This document shows, one piece after another, positions 49,140 through 49,342 of a stretch of 49,342 nucleotides of DNA. A program made the translations under genes and the position numbers. Position 1 is the first letter of the stretch. Every line of letters begins with the position of its first letter. Source of the DNA: Rathayibacter_A sp036510655. Lineage in GTDB: Bacteria > Actinomycetota > Actinomycetes > Actinomycetales > Microbacteriaceae. The notes under the pieces were generated by a model. That model ran no database searches, had not been told where the DNA came from, and was given only the letters and a program-made list of their open reading frames with translations. The stretch lies in the NCBI GenBank assembly GCA_036510655.1, contig DATCDQ010000073.1, positions 1 through 49,342 on the forward strand, given 5' to 3'.

Positions 49140-49342
49140 CTACTCGAAGGCTAGGACGAGCTCGACCTCGACGGGCGAGTCCAGCGGGAGCACGGCGACG
49201 CCGACGGCAGCGCGCGCATGGCGCCCAGCCTCACCGAAGATCTCACCGAGCACCTCGGACGCACCGTTGATCACTGTCGACTGGCCCGTGAACCCCGCAT
49301 CGGATGCCACGAAACCGTTGACCTTGACCACTTGGGTCACGC
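49140..49342 (-). CDS. RidA/YjgF-family protein (N-terminus outside window)
   Basis: The last 67 residues of a leftward gene ending at TAG 49140-49142. VINGASEVLGEIFGEAGRHA followed by RAAVGVAVLPLDSPVEVELV matches the C-terminal half of RidA proteins, including the conserved Arg (HARAAVGVAVLP) and the final VEVELVLAF strand. RidA hydrolyses reactive enamine/imine intermediates such as 2-aminoacrylate. Frame continues beyond the window edge; the start is not visible. Confidence 0.85.
   Translation of the reverse strand, partial: VTQVVKVNGFVASDAGFTGQSTVINGASEVLGEIFGEAGRHARAAVGVAVLPLDSPVEVELVLAFE

Overview
The window is GC-rich, gene-dense DNA that reads as the chromosome of a Microbacteriaceae-like actinobacterium. 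Support: Shine-Dalgarno-led genes packed with ATGA/GTGA overlaps, a tRNA-Thr gene without encoded CCA, and the block topA-tmk-holB next to a Tad pilus cluster carrying a DUF4244 pilin and then acs. Mycobacteria and relatives show a similar order. The placement is inference from gene content, not from a marker search.

Layout. Positions 1-3.7 kb hold an APC permease and a nitrilase-superfamily amidohydrolase, divergent from a GntR regulator, then an IclR regulator. Positions 3.7-8.6 kb are a patchwork: a collapsed toxin-antitoxin (TA) fossil, a RelE/ribbon-helix-helix TA pair, a frameshifted GNAT gene, a DoxX/HxlR pair, another small TA-like pair, a truncated alpha/beta hydrolase and a VOC protein. 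Positions 8.6-21.6 kb are the catabolic core: a MobA-like FAD monooxygenase with a DUF336 (HbpS/GlcG) protein, an APC permease with a second DUF336 protein, an intruding PIN/Phd TA pair beside an aldehyde dehydrogenase remnant, then a homoprotocatechuate meta-cleavage operon (hpaH, hpaI, a FAH-RraA fusion in the HpaG position, a GntR regulator, hpaE, hpaD). Positions 21.6-34.4 kb carry metG, a 2-oxoacid dehydrogenase operon (E1 alpha, E1 beta, a lone lipoyl domain, an alpha/beta hydrolase), a nicotinamidase, a D-Ala-D-Ala carboxypeptidase, a Gfo/Idh/MocA oxidoreductase, tRNA-Thr, a TetR regulator with a His-rich insert and a secreted peptidase. Positions 34.4-46.4 kb are core genes: holB, tmk, topA, the Tad genes and acs. 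Positions 46.4-49.3 kb are repeat-rich, with a DUF559-like gene, a small membrane protein and the end of a RidA gene.

How the genes may work together. The meta-cleavage genes give a near-complete route from homoprotocatechuate (3,4-dihydroxyphenylacetate) to pyruvate and succinic semialdehyde: HpaD opens the ring, HpaE oxidises the semialdehyde, the FAH-RraA fusion should decarboxylate and isomerise, HpaH hydrates and HpaI cleaves. The MobA-like hydroxylase could feed homoprotocatechuate in, and the permease/nitrilase unit could supply arylacetates from amides or nitriles. A 16-bp palindrome upstream of hpaH recurs, degenerate, upstream of the fusion gene and fits the local GntR protein. An A/T-rich motif is shared by the IclR gene and the monooxygenase promoter.

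Most unusual features: replacement of the second HpaG FAH domain by an RraA-fold domain keeping the D-x20-R-D aldolase/decarboxylase signature; the linker of that fusion being made from two in-frame copies of a dispersed palindromic repeat; a split AcoC-like E2; a collapsed TA module whose parts can be aligned to the intact copy about 10 kb away; and many 15-nt minisatellites that expand inside coding sequences.
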